DNA of 64,000 nucleotides from an uncultured Oleispira sp. (GTDB lineage: Bacteria > Pseudomonadota > Gammaproteobacteria > Pseudomonadales > Oceanobacteraceae), in the NCBI GenBank assembly GCA_913061415.1, contig CAJXUD010000015.1:1-64000 (forward strand), written 5' to 3'. A program made the position numbers and the translations under genes. The notes below the pieces were generated by a model. That model was not told the DNA's origin. It saw only the letters and a list, made by a program, of their open reading frames with translations, and made no database searches. Position 1 is the stretch's first letter, and each line of letters starts with the position of its first letter. Below, one piece after another: positions 55,858-64,000 of this stretch.

Positions 55858-56676
55858 CTAACCGAAACGACGCTGTAATTTTGCAGCGGCCATAATACGG
55901 GTAGAAATTTCTTCAACGGATGCATCCGTCGTACTTAAGTACTGAATGTTATTTCTTTCAAACAAATGCTCAACTTCATCCACTTCGTGATAACACTGCT
56001 TTAAAGAAGCGTAGCGGCTATTTGCGCGACGTTCGTTACGGATGGCCGCAAGTCTATCGGGATCAATGGTTAAACCAAACAGTTTGTCTTTTTTATCTTT
56101 CAGGCAATCAGGAAGGGTGAGTTCTTCCATATCATCTTCCGTTAACGGATAGTTGGCCGCTTTGATACCAAATTGCATCGCCATATATAAACAACTTGGG
56201 GTTTTACCACTCCTGGAAACTCCAACCAAAATAATATCGGCCTCGTCGTAATAGCGTGTTCGCGCACCATCATCGTTATCGAGTGCATAATTAATAGCGG
56301 CAATGCGGGCAACATAACCATCACTGAGTGCACTTTGGTGTGATTTACCAACAGTGTATGAAGATTTTTCACCCAACTCAGTTTCAAGAGGTGATAAAAA
56401 GGTCGAGAAAATATCAACTTTAAACGCATTCGCGCCATCGATAACTTTACGAATGTTTTTATCGACCACGGTATCAATCACAATGGCAGATTGCCCAGAT
56501 TCTTCTTGGGCCTTATTAATCTCTTCTACGGCGGCGACGGCTTTCTCTTCGCTATCGATATAAGGCAAAGTGACGCGCTGAAACTCAATATTGCCAAATT
56601 GAGAGAGTAAACTATTGCCTAATGTTTCAGCAGTTATGCCGGTACCATCAGAAATAAAAAAAGCGTAACGTTTCAT
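55858..56676 (-). CDS. ppsR: PEP synthase regulatory protein (ADP-dependent kinase/pyrophosphorylase)
   Basis: PpsR phosphorylates and dephosphorylates PEP synthase on a threonine, switching gluconeogenesis. This DUF299-family protein has an ATP-binding P-loop [11 protein letters not shown] near 148 and [19 protein letters not shown] at the N-terminus. From ATG 56676 it is 272 residues, the family norm; an extension to 56709 is rejected. It is divergent from its target ppsA across 87 bp, the standard arrangement. Confidence 0.94.
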   Translation of the reverse strand: MKRYAFFISDGTGITAETLGNSLLSQFGNIEFQRVTLPYIDSEEKAVAAVEEINKAQEESGQSAIVIDTVVDKNIRKVIDGANAFKVDIFSTFLSPLETELGEKSSYTVGKSHQSALSDGYVARIAAINYALDNDDGARTRYYDEADIILVGVSRSGKTPSCLYMAMQFGIKAANYPLTEDDMEELTLPDCLKDKKDKLFGLTIDPDRLAAIRNERRANSRYASLKQCYHEVDEVEHLFERNNIQYLSTTDASVEEISTRIMAAAKLQRRFG

Positions 56677-56763
56677 AAGGCCTACTTGGTGGTAAAATGT
56701 CGATAGCACGATTATATTAGTAAACAGCTAATATATGTCAGTATTTATCAGAGGAGAAGAGCA

Positions 56764-59133
56764 TTGACGCAGAATACGCTTTGGTTTGATCAAGTTTCGA
56801 TCAATGATGTAGATAAAGTAGGTGGAAAGAACGCATCTCTTGGCGAGATGATTAGTAATTTGTCCGCTTTGCAGGTTTCTGTGCCTAATGGCTTTGCAAC
56901 CACGGCAGCTGCGTATGTTAAATTCTTATCTTATCAAGGCTTGGCTGAGAAAATTGATCAGCGATTAACCGACCTTGATGTTGAAGATGTGAATGCTTTG
57001 GCCGCGGCGGGTAGCGATATTCGCCAATGGATTTTAGCGGCTCCTTTCCCTGAAGATTTACAAGTCGATGTAGCCAAATGTTTTGCCGAGCTGCAGCAGG
57101 GTAATGAAGAACTTGCGGTTGCTGTGCGTTCTTCCGCTACGGCTGAAGATTTGCCCGATGCTTCATTTGCGGGTCAGCAAGAAACACACCTCAATATTGT
57201 CGGTATTGATGCCGTATTTGACGCCATGAAAGACGTCTTTGCTTCTTTGTTTAATGATCGCGCTATTGCTTACCGTGACCATCATGGTTTTGACCATAAT
57301 AAAGTCGCTTTATCAGCAGGTATTCAGCGCATGGTACGCAGTGAAGACGCCTCTTCAGGTGTTATGTTCACGATGGATACCGAGTCAGGCTTTGAAGATG
57401 TTGTCTTTATTACCGCTTCCTATGGCTTAGGCGAAACCATTGTTCAAGGTGCGGTAAATCCTGATGAATTCTATGTACATAAAGCAACGTTAGCGGCAGG
57501 CCGCCCAGCAATTTTACGCAGAAATCTAGGTGCTAAAGCTCTGAAGATGATTTATGGCGAAGAAGCGGTTGCGGGTAAATCGGTTGTCACTAAACGCGTT
57601 GATCGCGAGCTGCGTCGTTTATTCTCGATCAGTGACGAAGAAGTAACCGAGCTGGCTAAACAGGCCATGATTATTGAGAAGCACTATAAGCGCCCAATGG
57701 ATATTGAATGGGCGAAAGATGCCGACGATGGCAAAATGTACATCGTGCAAGCGCGCCCAGAAACGGTGAGAAGCCGTGTTAAGAAAAATACGATGGAACG
57801 CTACCTGTTAAAAGAAACCGGTAAGGTGCTAGTTGAAGGTCGAAGTGTCGGTCATAGAATTGGCAAAGGCCAAGTTCGTGTAATTAAAAGCATCGACGAT
57901 ATGGATCTTGTCCAAGCCGGTGATGTGTTGGTTGCCGATATGACAGACCCAGATTGGGAGCCTGTGATGAAGCGCTCAGCGGCGATTGTAACTAACCGTG
58001 GTGGTCGTACTTGCCATGCTGCGATTATCGCTCGTGAATTGGGTATTCCAGCCATTGTTGGCTGTGAAGATGCGACTCAGGTACTTAAAGACGGACAAGA
58101 AGTCACCGTATCATGCGCAGAAGGTGATACCGGTTTTGTTTACGAAGGGGGGTTATCGTTCGACATTAAAACCAATAGTGTTGAGTCGATGCCAGATTTA
58201 CCGTTTAACGTAATGATGAATGTCGGTAATCCTGATCGTGCTTTCGATTTTCAATCACTACCCAATGCGGGTGTGGGTCTAGCCCGTTTAGAATTTATTA
58301 TTAACCGAATGATCGGCGTGCACCCTAAAGCACTGTTGAACTTTGATACTTTGCCAGAAGAAGTTAAATTTACGGTAGAGCGCCGCATTTCGGGTTATAA
58401 AAGCCCGGTTGATTTTTACGTCGACAAATTGGTTGAAGGTATTTCTACCTTGGCGGCGGCGTTTATCGGTAAAAAAGTAATTGTTCGACTATCTGACTTC
58501 AAATCAAACGAATACGCCAACTTAATTGGTGGCCGCTTGTACGAGCCAGAAGAAGAAAATCCAATGCTGGGTTTCCGTGGTGCGTCTCGTTATATCTCTG
58601 ACCAGTTTCGTGATTGTTTTGAATTAGAATGCCGAGCAATGAAAAAAGTCCGTGATGAAATGGGCTTTACCAATGTCGAAATTATGGTTCCATTTGTAAG
58701 AACTGTTGATGAAGCAAGACAAGTTGTTGAACTTCTTGCTGAAAATGGCTTAGTGCGTGGTGAAAACGGTTTACGCTTAATTATGATGTGTGAATTACCG
58801 GCCAACGCAATTCTGGCTGAGCAATTCTTAGAGCACTTTGATGGTTTCTCGGTAGGCTCTAACGATTTAACTCAGCTTACACTGGGTCTTGATAGAGACT
58901 CGGGAGTGATCGCACATTTATTCGATGAGCGTAACGAAGCGATTAAAATATTATTAACCAATGCTATTCAAGCCTGCAAAAAAGCCAATAAATACATTGG
59001 TATTTGTGGGCAAGGACCTTCCGATTATCCAGACTTCGCAAAATGGTTAATGGAACAGGGCATTGATAGTGTTTCGCTAAATCCAGATTCAGTTTTAGAT
59101 ACCTGGTTCTTCTTAGCGGATAAAACTAACTAA
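56764..59133 (+). CDS. ppsA: Phosphoenolpyruvate synthase
   Basis: PpsA makes PEP from pyruvate, ATP and water for gluconeogenesis. The domains are in order: N-terminal pyruvate/ATP-grasp with [10 protein letters not shown] near residue 20 and [20 protein letters not shown], a central phosphohistidine domain with the catalytic His in [18 protein letters not shown] near 420, and a C-terminal PEP-binding domain with GICGQGPSD. Its 789 residues match E. coli (792). The start is TTG, preceded by AGAGGAGAAGAGC. Its last codon overlaps the next gene. Confidence 0.96.
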   Translation: MTQNTLWFDQVSINDVDKVGGKNASLGEMISNLSALQVSVPNGFATTAAAYVKFLSYQGLAEKIDQRLTDLDVEDVNALAAAGSDIRQWILAAPFPEDLQVDVAKCFAELQQGNEELAVAVRSSATAEDLPDASFAGQQETHLNIVGIDAVFDAMKDVFASLFNDRAIAYRDHHGFDHNKVALSAGIQRMVRSEDASSGVMFTMDTESGFEDVVFITASYGLGETIVQGAVNPDEFYVHKATLAAGRPAILRRNLGAKALKMIYGEEAVAGKSVVTKRVDRELRRLFSISDEEVTELAKQAMIIEKHYKRPMDIEWAKDADDGKMYIVQARPETVRSRVKKNTMERYLLKETGKVLVEGRSVGHRIGKGQVRVIKSIDDMDLVQAGDVLVADMTDPDWEPVMKRSAAIVTNRGGRTCHAAIIARELGIPAIVGCEDATQVLKDGQEVTVSCAEGDTGFVYEGGLSFDIKTNSVESMPDLPFNVMMNVGNPDRAFDFQSLPNAGVGLARLEFIINRMIGVHPKALLNFDTLPEEVKFTVERRISGYKSPVDFYVDKLVEGISTLAAAFIGKKVIVRLSDFKSNEYANLIGGRLYEPEEENPMLGFRGASRYISDQFRDCFELECRAMKKVRDEMGFTNVEIMVPFVRTVDEARQVVELLAENGLVRGENGLRLIMMCELPANAILAEQFLEHFDGFSVGSNDLTQLTLGLDRDSGVIAHLFDERNEAIKILLTNAIQACKKANKYIGICGQGPSDYPDFAKWLMEQGIDSVSLNPDSVLDTWFFLADKTN

Positions 59134-60101
59134 TGAAAAGCAGTAGCGAATTATTTCCAGTCACGTTATTTAAAGCAGATGTCATCGGTGATCTAACTGA
59201 TGATGTTTATTTAATTAAGCATGGTTTAGATGCTGATTCGAGTGTTCAGGTCGCGTTATCGCACCTGGGTATTTATGGACAATCAAGCAAAGGCAAGCAG
59301 CCGATTGTACTGGTGCATGGAAGTTTCACCAACCGACGTTTCTGGTTATCTCCGCAGGGCATTGGCCTAGCTCGCTATCTGGTTGAAGCGGGTTATGACG
59401 TATGGATGATGGACATGCGTGGCCATGGTTTATCGCCTAGGAATGTAAATTTTAAAGATAATGATATAGAAAGTTATGCAAGCTCTGATGTGCCTGCGAT
59501 TAATGATTTTATTATCGAACAAACAGGATTAAAGCCTGTCTGGCTTGGGCATTCATTAGGAGGCGTTCTGATCTCAACGGCCATTGCTGCAGGAACTTTA
59601 CCTGAGTCGAATGTTGCAGGTATTGCTTTGTTAGGTGCTCAAGTAATGCGTCGCCGTTGGTTCTTACAAATTCCACTGGTGACGTCATTAGGTAAATTTT
59701 GGTTTACGCTTAATCCTGAAATGGATGGTCGTAAATTAAAAATTGGCCCAGAAAATGAACCCGCAGGTGTGGCGAAAGAATATTTACGATGGTTGGGTTT
59801 GTTTGGACAGTGGCGCTTTAAAAATGATAAAGGATCTCTCCTTACTCAATGGAAAGCTGTTGAGACTCCGGTATTAGCAATGGTGGGTAAAAATGACCAA
59901 TCAGATCCTGCCAGATTCTGTCGCCTTTTTTATGATGCTTGTGGCTCGAGTAATAAAGAGTTTATATTACTATCTAAAGCAGATGGTTTCAGTAAAGACT
60001 ATGGCCACATCGACATGGTCGTAAGTAAAGAAGCCGCGGCAGAAGTTTGGCCAGAAATATCAAACTGGCTCGCTAAGCTTGAGCAGCCGAAAAGCCAGTA
60101 G
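59133..60101 (+). CDS. Alpha/beta hydrolase downstream of ppsA
   Basis: This 322-residue protein has an alpha/beta hydrolase core: VLVHGSFTNRRFWLSPQG near 65, DVWMMDMRGHGLSPRN, the serine nucleophile in LGHSLGGVLISTA near 140, and a C-terminal DYGHIDMV with the His. ATG overlaps the ppsA stop (TAATG), implying translational coupling. A similar gene follows ppsA in Pseudomonas, as I recall it. The substrate is unknown; lipase or esterase is only a family-level guess. Confidence 0.85.
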   Translation: MKSSSELFPVTLFKADVIGDLTDDVYLIKHGLDADSSVQVALSHLGIYGQSSKGKQPIVLVHGSFTNRRFWLSPQGIGLARYLVEAGYDVWMMDMRGHGLSPRNVNFKDNDIESYASSDVPAINDFIIEQTGLKPVWLGHSLGGVLISTAIAAGTLPESNVAGIALLGAQVMRRRWFLQIPLVTSLGKFWFTLNPEMDGRKLKIGPENEPAGVAKEYLRWLGLFGQWRFKNDKGSLLTQWKAVETPVLAMVGKNDQSDPARFCRLFYDACGSSNKEFILLSKADGFSKDYGHIDMVVSKEAAAEVWPEISNWLAKLEQPKSQ

Positions 60102-60187
60102 TAGTTAATAATAAAGCTGCAATAAAAGATGTAGCTAAGAATTTATTGAAAATAGTTGTTTATTAAAACGGAAAATAGGAAAGAAAA

Positions 60188-60679
60188 ATGACTCAGTACA
60201 TTACACCAGATTTATGTGACGAATACCCAGAATTAGTTCAAGTAGTAGAGCCGATGTTTAACAACTTTGGTGGTCGCGATAATTTTGGTGGTCAAATTGT
60301 GACCGTTAAATGCCACGAAGATAACTCAAAAGTTAAAGAGTTAGTTGATACCGATGGTAAAGGCAAAGTAATGGTTGTTGATGGCGGTGGTTCATTACGT
60401 CACGCACTACTGGGCGACATGCTGGCAGAAAAAGCCGCGAATAATGGCTGGGAAGGCTTAATTATCTACGGCTGCATCCGCGATGTAGACGTCATCATGC
60501 AAACCGACTTAGGCGTGCAAGCGTTAAATACCAACCCACTAAAAACCGATAAACGCGGCCTGGGTGATGTAGACGTACCTGTTAAATTCGGTGGTGTAGT
60601 ATTTAACCCAGGTGAATACGTCTACGCCGATAATAACGGTGTAATCGTATCACCAAAAGAATTAACCATGCCAGCGTAA
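60188..60679 (+). CDS. rraA: Ribonuclease E activity regulator RraA
   Basis: This 163-residue protein forms trimers that bind RNase E and modulate RNA turnover. The pattern [24 protein letters not shown] near 22-46, [23 protein letters not shown] near 62 and [17 protein letters not shown] is typical. It lies 425 bp from, and converges on, rne, the gene for its target enzyme. A terminator follows. Confidence 0.93.
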   Translation: MTQYITPDLCDEYPELVQVVEPMFNNFGGRDNFGGQIVTVKCHEDNSKVKELVDTDGKGKVMVVDGGGSLRHALLGDMLAEKAANNGWEGLIIYGCIRDVDVIMQTDLGVQALNTNPLKTDKRGLGDVDVPVKFGGVVFNPGEYVYADNNGVIVSPKELTMPA

Positions 60680-60721
60680 GTGCGCATAGTTATATTCTAG
60701 CTACGTTTATCTAGATAAAAT

Positions 60722-60751
60722 AAAAGGCCGCTGCAAAAAGCGGCTTTTTTT
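60722..60751 (+). terminator. Terminator after rraA
   Basis: AGGCCGCT/AGCGGCTTT stem with one bulged base, GCAAAA loop and a T-tract, 43 bp after the rraA stop. Confidence 0.82.
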
Positions 60752-60777
60752 ATGCCCATCATTTAACTTTCTTATCA

Positions 60778-61024
60778 AGACACCCATCATAAGAAGCCCT
60801 TGTTAACTGGCTTTGTAGATAATTTAAATTATCTCCTTAACCAGACACCCATCGTAATATCTCAGTAATCATGTGGTTCATAAAGGGGACGATTTAATTC
60901 TTAGAATGGGTGTCTAGTTTGGGATAAAAGTGGATATTAGGATGGGTGGCTTGCTAAGAAGGCCGTAATTTAGGGGTTCTTACGATGGGTGTCTGGTTAG
61001 AGGGGGTTGGTGTCTGGTTAGAGG
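60778..61024. repeat. Cluster of AGACACCCATC / GATGGGTGTCT repeats
   Basis: Six related copies: two reverse (60778-60801, 60838-60857) and four forward (60901-60920, 60937-60952, 60980-60999, 61006-61024). The copies at 60838-60857 and 60980-60999 are a perfect 20-bp inverted repeat. The others match about 10-13 bases. Bases between copies are not obviously related. Confidence 0.85.
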
Positions 61025-61040
61025 AGTTTTGTTTGGGGTA

Positions 61041-61093
61041 TAAAAAAGCCCCTTAAGAGGCGTCATTCTTTCGTTTGACGTTCTTAAGGGGCT
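61041..61093 (-). terminator. Terminator of rne
   Basis: A 12-bp perfect stem (AGCCCCTTAAGA at 61047-61058 with TCTTAAGGGGCT at 61082-61093), extended by GTCA/TGAC inside, is followed on the minus strand by a T-tract. It sits just after the rne stop. Confidence 0.9.
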
Positions 61094-61104
61094 AGCAGGG
61101 GTGA

Positions 61105-63900
61105 TTATTGACCAGATTGGTCGTTATCAGTCTCTGCGTTCTTGCGTGCTGCACGAGGATCGTTCAGTGCGCGAGTTGGTTTACGGCGGCGGCGAGGAGC
61201 AGGTTGTCCTGCGTCTGCTGGCGCTTCAGTCTTTGCTGTTTCAGCTTTAGGAGCATCTTGCTTAGCTTCAGTTTTGGCAGGTGCGTCTGCTTTAGGCGCT
61301 TCCTGTTTAGGCGCTTCCTGTTTAGGTGCTTCTATTTTAGCTTCTGGCTTAGGTGCTTCCTGCTTAGGCGCTTCCTGCTTAGGCGCTTCTGCTTTAACTT
61401 CTTGCTTCGGTGCGTCCTGTTTAGGAACATCTTGCTTAGGCGTTTCAGCTTTAGGCGCTTCTACTTTAGCTTCTGGCTTAGACTCAGTCTTAGCAGGTGC
61501 TTCAGTTTTAACGGCTTCAGTCTTTGGTGCTTCTTGCTTAGCAGGCGCTTCAGATTTCTCTTCATGAGCAGCCCAAGGCTTAGCAGTCTTAGCTTCTGTT
61601 GCTTTCGGCTCTGATGCTTTCGGCTCTGATGCCTTCGCTTCAGGGGCTTTCGACTCAGTCGCTTTATTTTCTGGAGCCTTGCTTTCTGTTGCTTTGTTTT
61701 CAGCAGGCGCTGAAGGTGCAGCAGAAGGTGCTGATACTTTCACATCAACCGGCTTTACAGAGCGGTCATTTGAAACAGCTGCTTCAGTCGTATTCTTTTC
61801 ATTGTTGTTGCGAGGACGTTCCTGGCGATTGCGACGACGTTGGCCATTGTTGCGTGGGCGACGTGGTGCTTTCTCCTGGTTATCATCAGAAGAACCTGAT
61901 TGAGCTTCTGGCTTCTTCGTTGGGCGCTCATCACGCTTGTCATTGTCGCGCTTATTGTCGTTATCGCGCTTAACATTGCGATTACGGTTATTACGTGGCT
62001 CTGGCTTCTCGTTTGAATCATTACGATCGCGTGAGTCTGCAGGCTTATTGCGAGCAGGGCGGTCAGAATTTTTCTCGTTACGAGCAGGGCGTTCAGTCTT
62101 GCGCTCGCCCTTGTTGTCAGCATCACGTTCAGTACGACGATTGTTTTGCGGACGACGGTTATTCTGGTTAGTGCGCTGGTTGCGACCACCGGTTGACTTG
62201 CTCTTAGGTGTCTTAGGCTTTTCTTCAGTTTCTTCTTCAGAACCAAAAATACCACTTAAGCTTTCAGTCAGCTTCTTAAAGAATGACTTCTGAGGAGCAG
62301 GGGCGCGAGCCGCAGCAACCGCTTTAACAGCAGCGTCTTGAGTCTTGGCAGGCTCTTTCGCTTCAACATCAAGACCAAAGTCCATGTCAGGCTCAAAGTT
62401 CTGCTCATGGCTTGCTTGGCCGATCAATGAATCATCAGGGCGTAAGCGTGTCACTTCGTAGTGCGGCGTATCCATGTGAGGATTCGGCAATACAACAACG
62501 CGAGCGTTATGACGGTTTTCGATGTCGGCAATGACTTCACGTTTTTCATTCAATAAGAATGAACCCACGTTTAGAGGAACTTCAGCACGAATCTGGCCCG
62601 TATTTTCTTTGGCTGCTTCTTCTTCGATTAAACGCAAGATAGAAAGAGAAAGAGAAGGCAAGTCACGAACAATACCCGTACCGCTACAACGAGGGCAAAC
62701 GTGTCCAGATGTTTCGCCTAGAGAAGGGCGTAAGCGCTGGCGAGACATTTCCATCAAACCAAAGCGAGAGATACGGCCAACTTGAACACGAGCGCGATCC
62801 ATTTCTAGAGCGTTCTTCAAGCGGTTTTCAACTTCACGCTGGTTACGGTTTGAGTGCATGTCGATGAAATCGATAACCACCAAGCCACCCATGTCGCGTA
62901 AACGTAACTGGCGAGCAATCTCTTCAGCCGCTTCGCAGTTAGTCGTTGTGGCTGTTTCTTCAATGTCTGCGCCTTTTGTTGCGCGGGCAGAGTTGATATC
63001 GATAGAAACAAGTGCTTCTGTTGGGTCGATAACAATCGAACCACCTGATGGCAATTTAACTTCACGCTGGAAGGCCGTTTCGATCTGGCTTTCAATCTGA
63101 TAGCGATTGAATAGCGGAACTTTGTCTTCATAAAGCTTGAACTTGCTTTCGTACTGCGGCATTACCTGCTGCACAAAACCAATGGCTTCGTCGTAAGCAG
63201 CTTGATTGTCGATAAGTACTTCACCGATGTCCTGGCGTAAGTAATCGCGAATCGCGCGGATAACAACGTTGCTTTCTTGTAGAAGTAGGCAAGGGGCATT
63301 GCGACGCTCAGAAGCACCGTGAATCGCCTGCCAAAGTTGCATTAGGTAATCTAGATCCCACTGCAATTCTTCGCTAGAACGACCGATACCAGCAGTACGA
63401 ACGATAACGCCCATATCATCAGGAACCGTTACGCCTTTCATAGCTTCACGCAGCTCAGTACGCTCATCACCTTCGATGCGTCGAGAAATACCACCAGCAC
63501 GGGCATTATTAGGCATAAGAACCAAGTAACGACCGGCAAGGCTAACCATAGTAGTTAATGCCGCGCCTTTGTTGCCACGCTCTTCTTTATCAACTTGAAC
63601 GATGACTTCTTGACCTTCGCGCATCACTTCTTTGATGTTAACGCGGCCAGAACCAGGGTTCTTGCTGAAATAGCTTTTAGAAATTTCTTTAAGTGGCAAG
63701 AAACCATGGCGATCAGCGCCAAAGTCTACGAAAGCCGCTTCAAGGCTAGGTTCGATGCGAGTGATCTTACCTTTATAGATGTTTGATTTTTTTTGCTCAC
63801 GGGATCCAGATTCAATATCCAGATCATATAAACGCTGGCCATCAACGAGGGCAACGCGCAACTCTTCCGTTTGAGTTGCATTAATTAGCATTCTTTTCAT
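61105..63900 (-). CDS. rne: Ribonuclease E
   Basis: RNase E is the main endoribonuclease for mRNA decay and rRNA/tRNA processing and the scaffold of the degradosome. [30 protein letters not shown] opens the RNase H-like part, followed by the S1 domain ([21 protein letters not shown], ~35-125), the 5'-sensor region, the DNase I-like catalytic domain with FIDMHSNRN, and the zinc-link CPRCSGTG near 405. After about 510 the protein is disordered: an Arg/Asn-rich RNA-binding part and a Pro/Lys/Glu/Ala-rich tail with many PKQEA repeats. 931 residues versus 1061 in E. coli. A further upstream 5' region is cut by the window end. Confidence 0.95.
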   Translation of the reverse strand: MKRMLINATQTEELRVALVDGQRLYDLDIESGSREQKKSNIYKGKITRIEPSLEAAFVDFGADRHGFLPLKEISKSYFSKNPGSGRVNIKEVMREGQEVIVQVDKEERGNKGAALTTMVSLAGRYLVLMPNNARAGGISRRIEGDERTELREAMKGVTVPDDMGVIVRTAGIGRSSEELQWDLDYLMQLWQAIHGASERRNAPCLLLQESNVVIRAIRDYLRQDIGEVLIDNQAAYDEAIGFVQQVMPQYESKFKLYEDKVPLFNRYQIESQIETAFQREVKLPSGGSIVIDPTEALVSIDINSARATKGADIEETATTTNCEAAEEIARQLRLRDMGGLVVIDFIDMHSNRNQREVENRLKNALEMDRARVQVGRISRFGLMEMSRQRLRPSLGETSGHVCPRCSGTGIVRDLPSLSLSILRLIEEEAAKENTGQIRAEVPLNVGSFLLNEKREVIADIENRHNARVVVLPNPHMDTPHYEVTRLRPDDSLIGQASHEQNFEPDMDFGLDVEAKEPAKTQDAAVKAVAAARAPAPQKSFFKKLTESLSGIFGSEEETEEKPKTPKSKSTGGRNQRTNQNNRRPQNNRRTERDADNKGERKTERPARNEKNSDRPARNKPADSRDRNDSNEKPEPRNNRNRNVKRDNDNKRDNDKRDERPTKKPEAQSGSSDDNQEKAPRRPRNNGQRRRNRQERPRNNNEKNTTEAAVSNDRSVKPVDVKVSAPSAAPSAPAENKATESKAPENKATESKAPEAKASEPKASEPKATEAKTAKPWAAHEEKSEAPAKQEAPKTEAVKTEAPAKTESKPEAKVEAPKAETPKQDVPKQDAPKQEVKAEAPKQEAPKQEAPKPEAKIEAPKQEAPKQEAPKADAPAKTEAKQDAPKAETAKTEAPADAGQPAPRRRRKPTRALNDPRAARKNAETDNDQSGQ
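61240..61520 (-). repeat. In-frame repeats coding the RNase E Pro/Lys/Glu/Ala tail
   Basis: The segment repeats codons for [12 protein letters not shown]-like units many times. The DNA repeat is imperfect but of one 15-bp family (the minus-strand gene reads GCGCCTAAGCAGGAA-like units) with near-identical tandem blocks. Such tracts often change length between strains. Confidence 0.7.
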
Positions 63901-64000
63901 GTTATGTGTGTAGCTCTATAGCGTATTCACACGGGCAGCTGACCGTTTGTTGGTCGTCATAGCAAAATCTTTATGGTTGCTTGATTCTATGAGTCCTACG
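63901..64000 (-). promoter_or_regulatory. rne 5' leader (partial)
   Basis: 100 bp upstream of the rne start, cut by the window end. A GACC-GTTTGTT-GGTC hairpin (near 63940-63955) lies in the likely 5' leader. In E. coli the long rne leader mediates autoregulation, so the rest should lie beyond 64000. The role here is inferred. Confidence 0.35.

Larger units (their letters stand above)
60680..61104. other. rraA-rne intergenic region with a repeat cluster
   Basis: 425 bp, holding a plus-strand terminator after rraA (60722-60751), an array of GATGGGTGTCT-type repeats in both orientations (60778-61024), and the minus-strand rne terminator (61041-61093). No ORF is supportable. Confidence 0.7.

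Noticed and set aside
61108-61973. Several long plus-strand ORFs opposite rne, rich in Cys/Phe/Leu or Gly/Ala/Ser
   Set aside because: They are frame shadows of the repetitive RNase E C-terminal coding sequence on the other strand. Their composition reflects the repeats and no ribosome site or family match is apparent.

Overview
The window is chromosomal DNA of a gammaproteobacterium, most likely a marine member of the Oceanospirillales (Oleispira/Thalassolituus/Bermanella type). This rests on moderate GC content, proteins closest in feel to Pseudomonas and Oceanospirillales homologues, and a gene order that, as I recall it, follows two blocks of Pseudomonas aeruginosa PAO1: lpxH-ppiB-glnS-cysS-folD-tig-clpP-clpX-lon-hupB-ppiD-fabI-mltD-dnaQ-fimL-sohB-cysI-metH-nfuA, and cysB-cysH-thrH-pabB-ppsR-ppsA-hydrolase-rraA. 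No search was run.

Region 1 (1-2.83 kb) is accessory DNA. Two single-gene units, a DUF6988-like protein and a MEST-like alpha/beta hydrolase, are bounded by integron attC-like sites. A PPOX flavoprotein and a VOC-fold protein follow, and a third attC-like hairpin closes the block, so this looks like the end of a gene-cassette array whose integrase would lie upstream. Region 2 (2.84-9.27 kb) holds a DMT transporter, lpxH-ppiB, the tRNA synthetases glnS-cysS, and folD. Region 3 (9.5-18.6 kb) has a tRNA cluster (Pro-TGG, Arg-TCT, His-GTG) and the protein folding and proteolysis block tig-clpP-clpX-lon-hupB-ppiD, punctuated by clear terminators.

Region 4 (18.6-30.2 kb) carries fabI, an orphan peptide-binding protein, mltD, a YafS-like methyltransferase, dnaQ, fimL, a membrane protein, an SCP2 protein, sohB and a YhdH-type reductase. 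Region 5 (30.2-44.1 kb) is mainly minus strand: an antiporter, sulfite reductase with a DUF934 partner, GDPD, MATE and metH, then nfuA, aroF, a small HTH protein, a universal stress protein and a TauE-type exporter. Region 6 (44.2-48.5 kb) is cysB, cysH, thrH and pabB with two copies of a REP-like palindrome. Sulfate assimilation (cysB, cysH, cysI, DUF934, perhaps TauE) and one-carbon/folate metabolism (folD, metH, pabB) recur across the window.

Region 7 (48.6-55.75 kb) is the least understood part. It encodes a secreted Fil-like DUF6160 protein, an exported C39-type cysteine peptidase, an outer-membrane barrel, a FadL-family barrel, a protein with two DAQG motifs whose start codon is unclear, and a serine hydrolase, all in one direction. 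It looks like a dedicated cell-envelope or hydrophobic-substrate system. Region 8 (55.8-64 kb) contains the divergent ppsR/ppsA pair, a second hydrolase translationally coupled to ppsA, and rraA facing rne (RNase E and its inhibitor) across an intergenic cluster of inverted and direct repeats. Several intergenic spaces also hold short tandem repeats of 12, 12, 16 and 20 bp.
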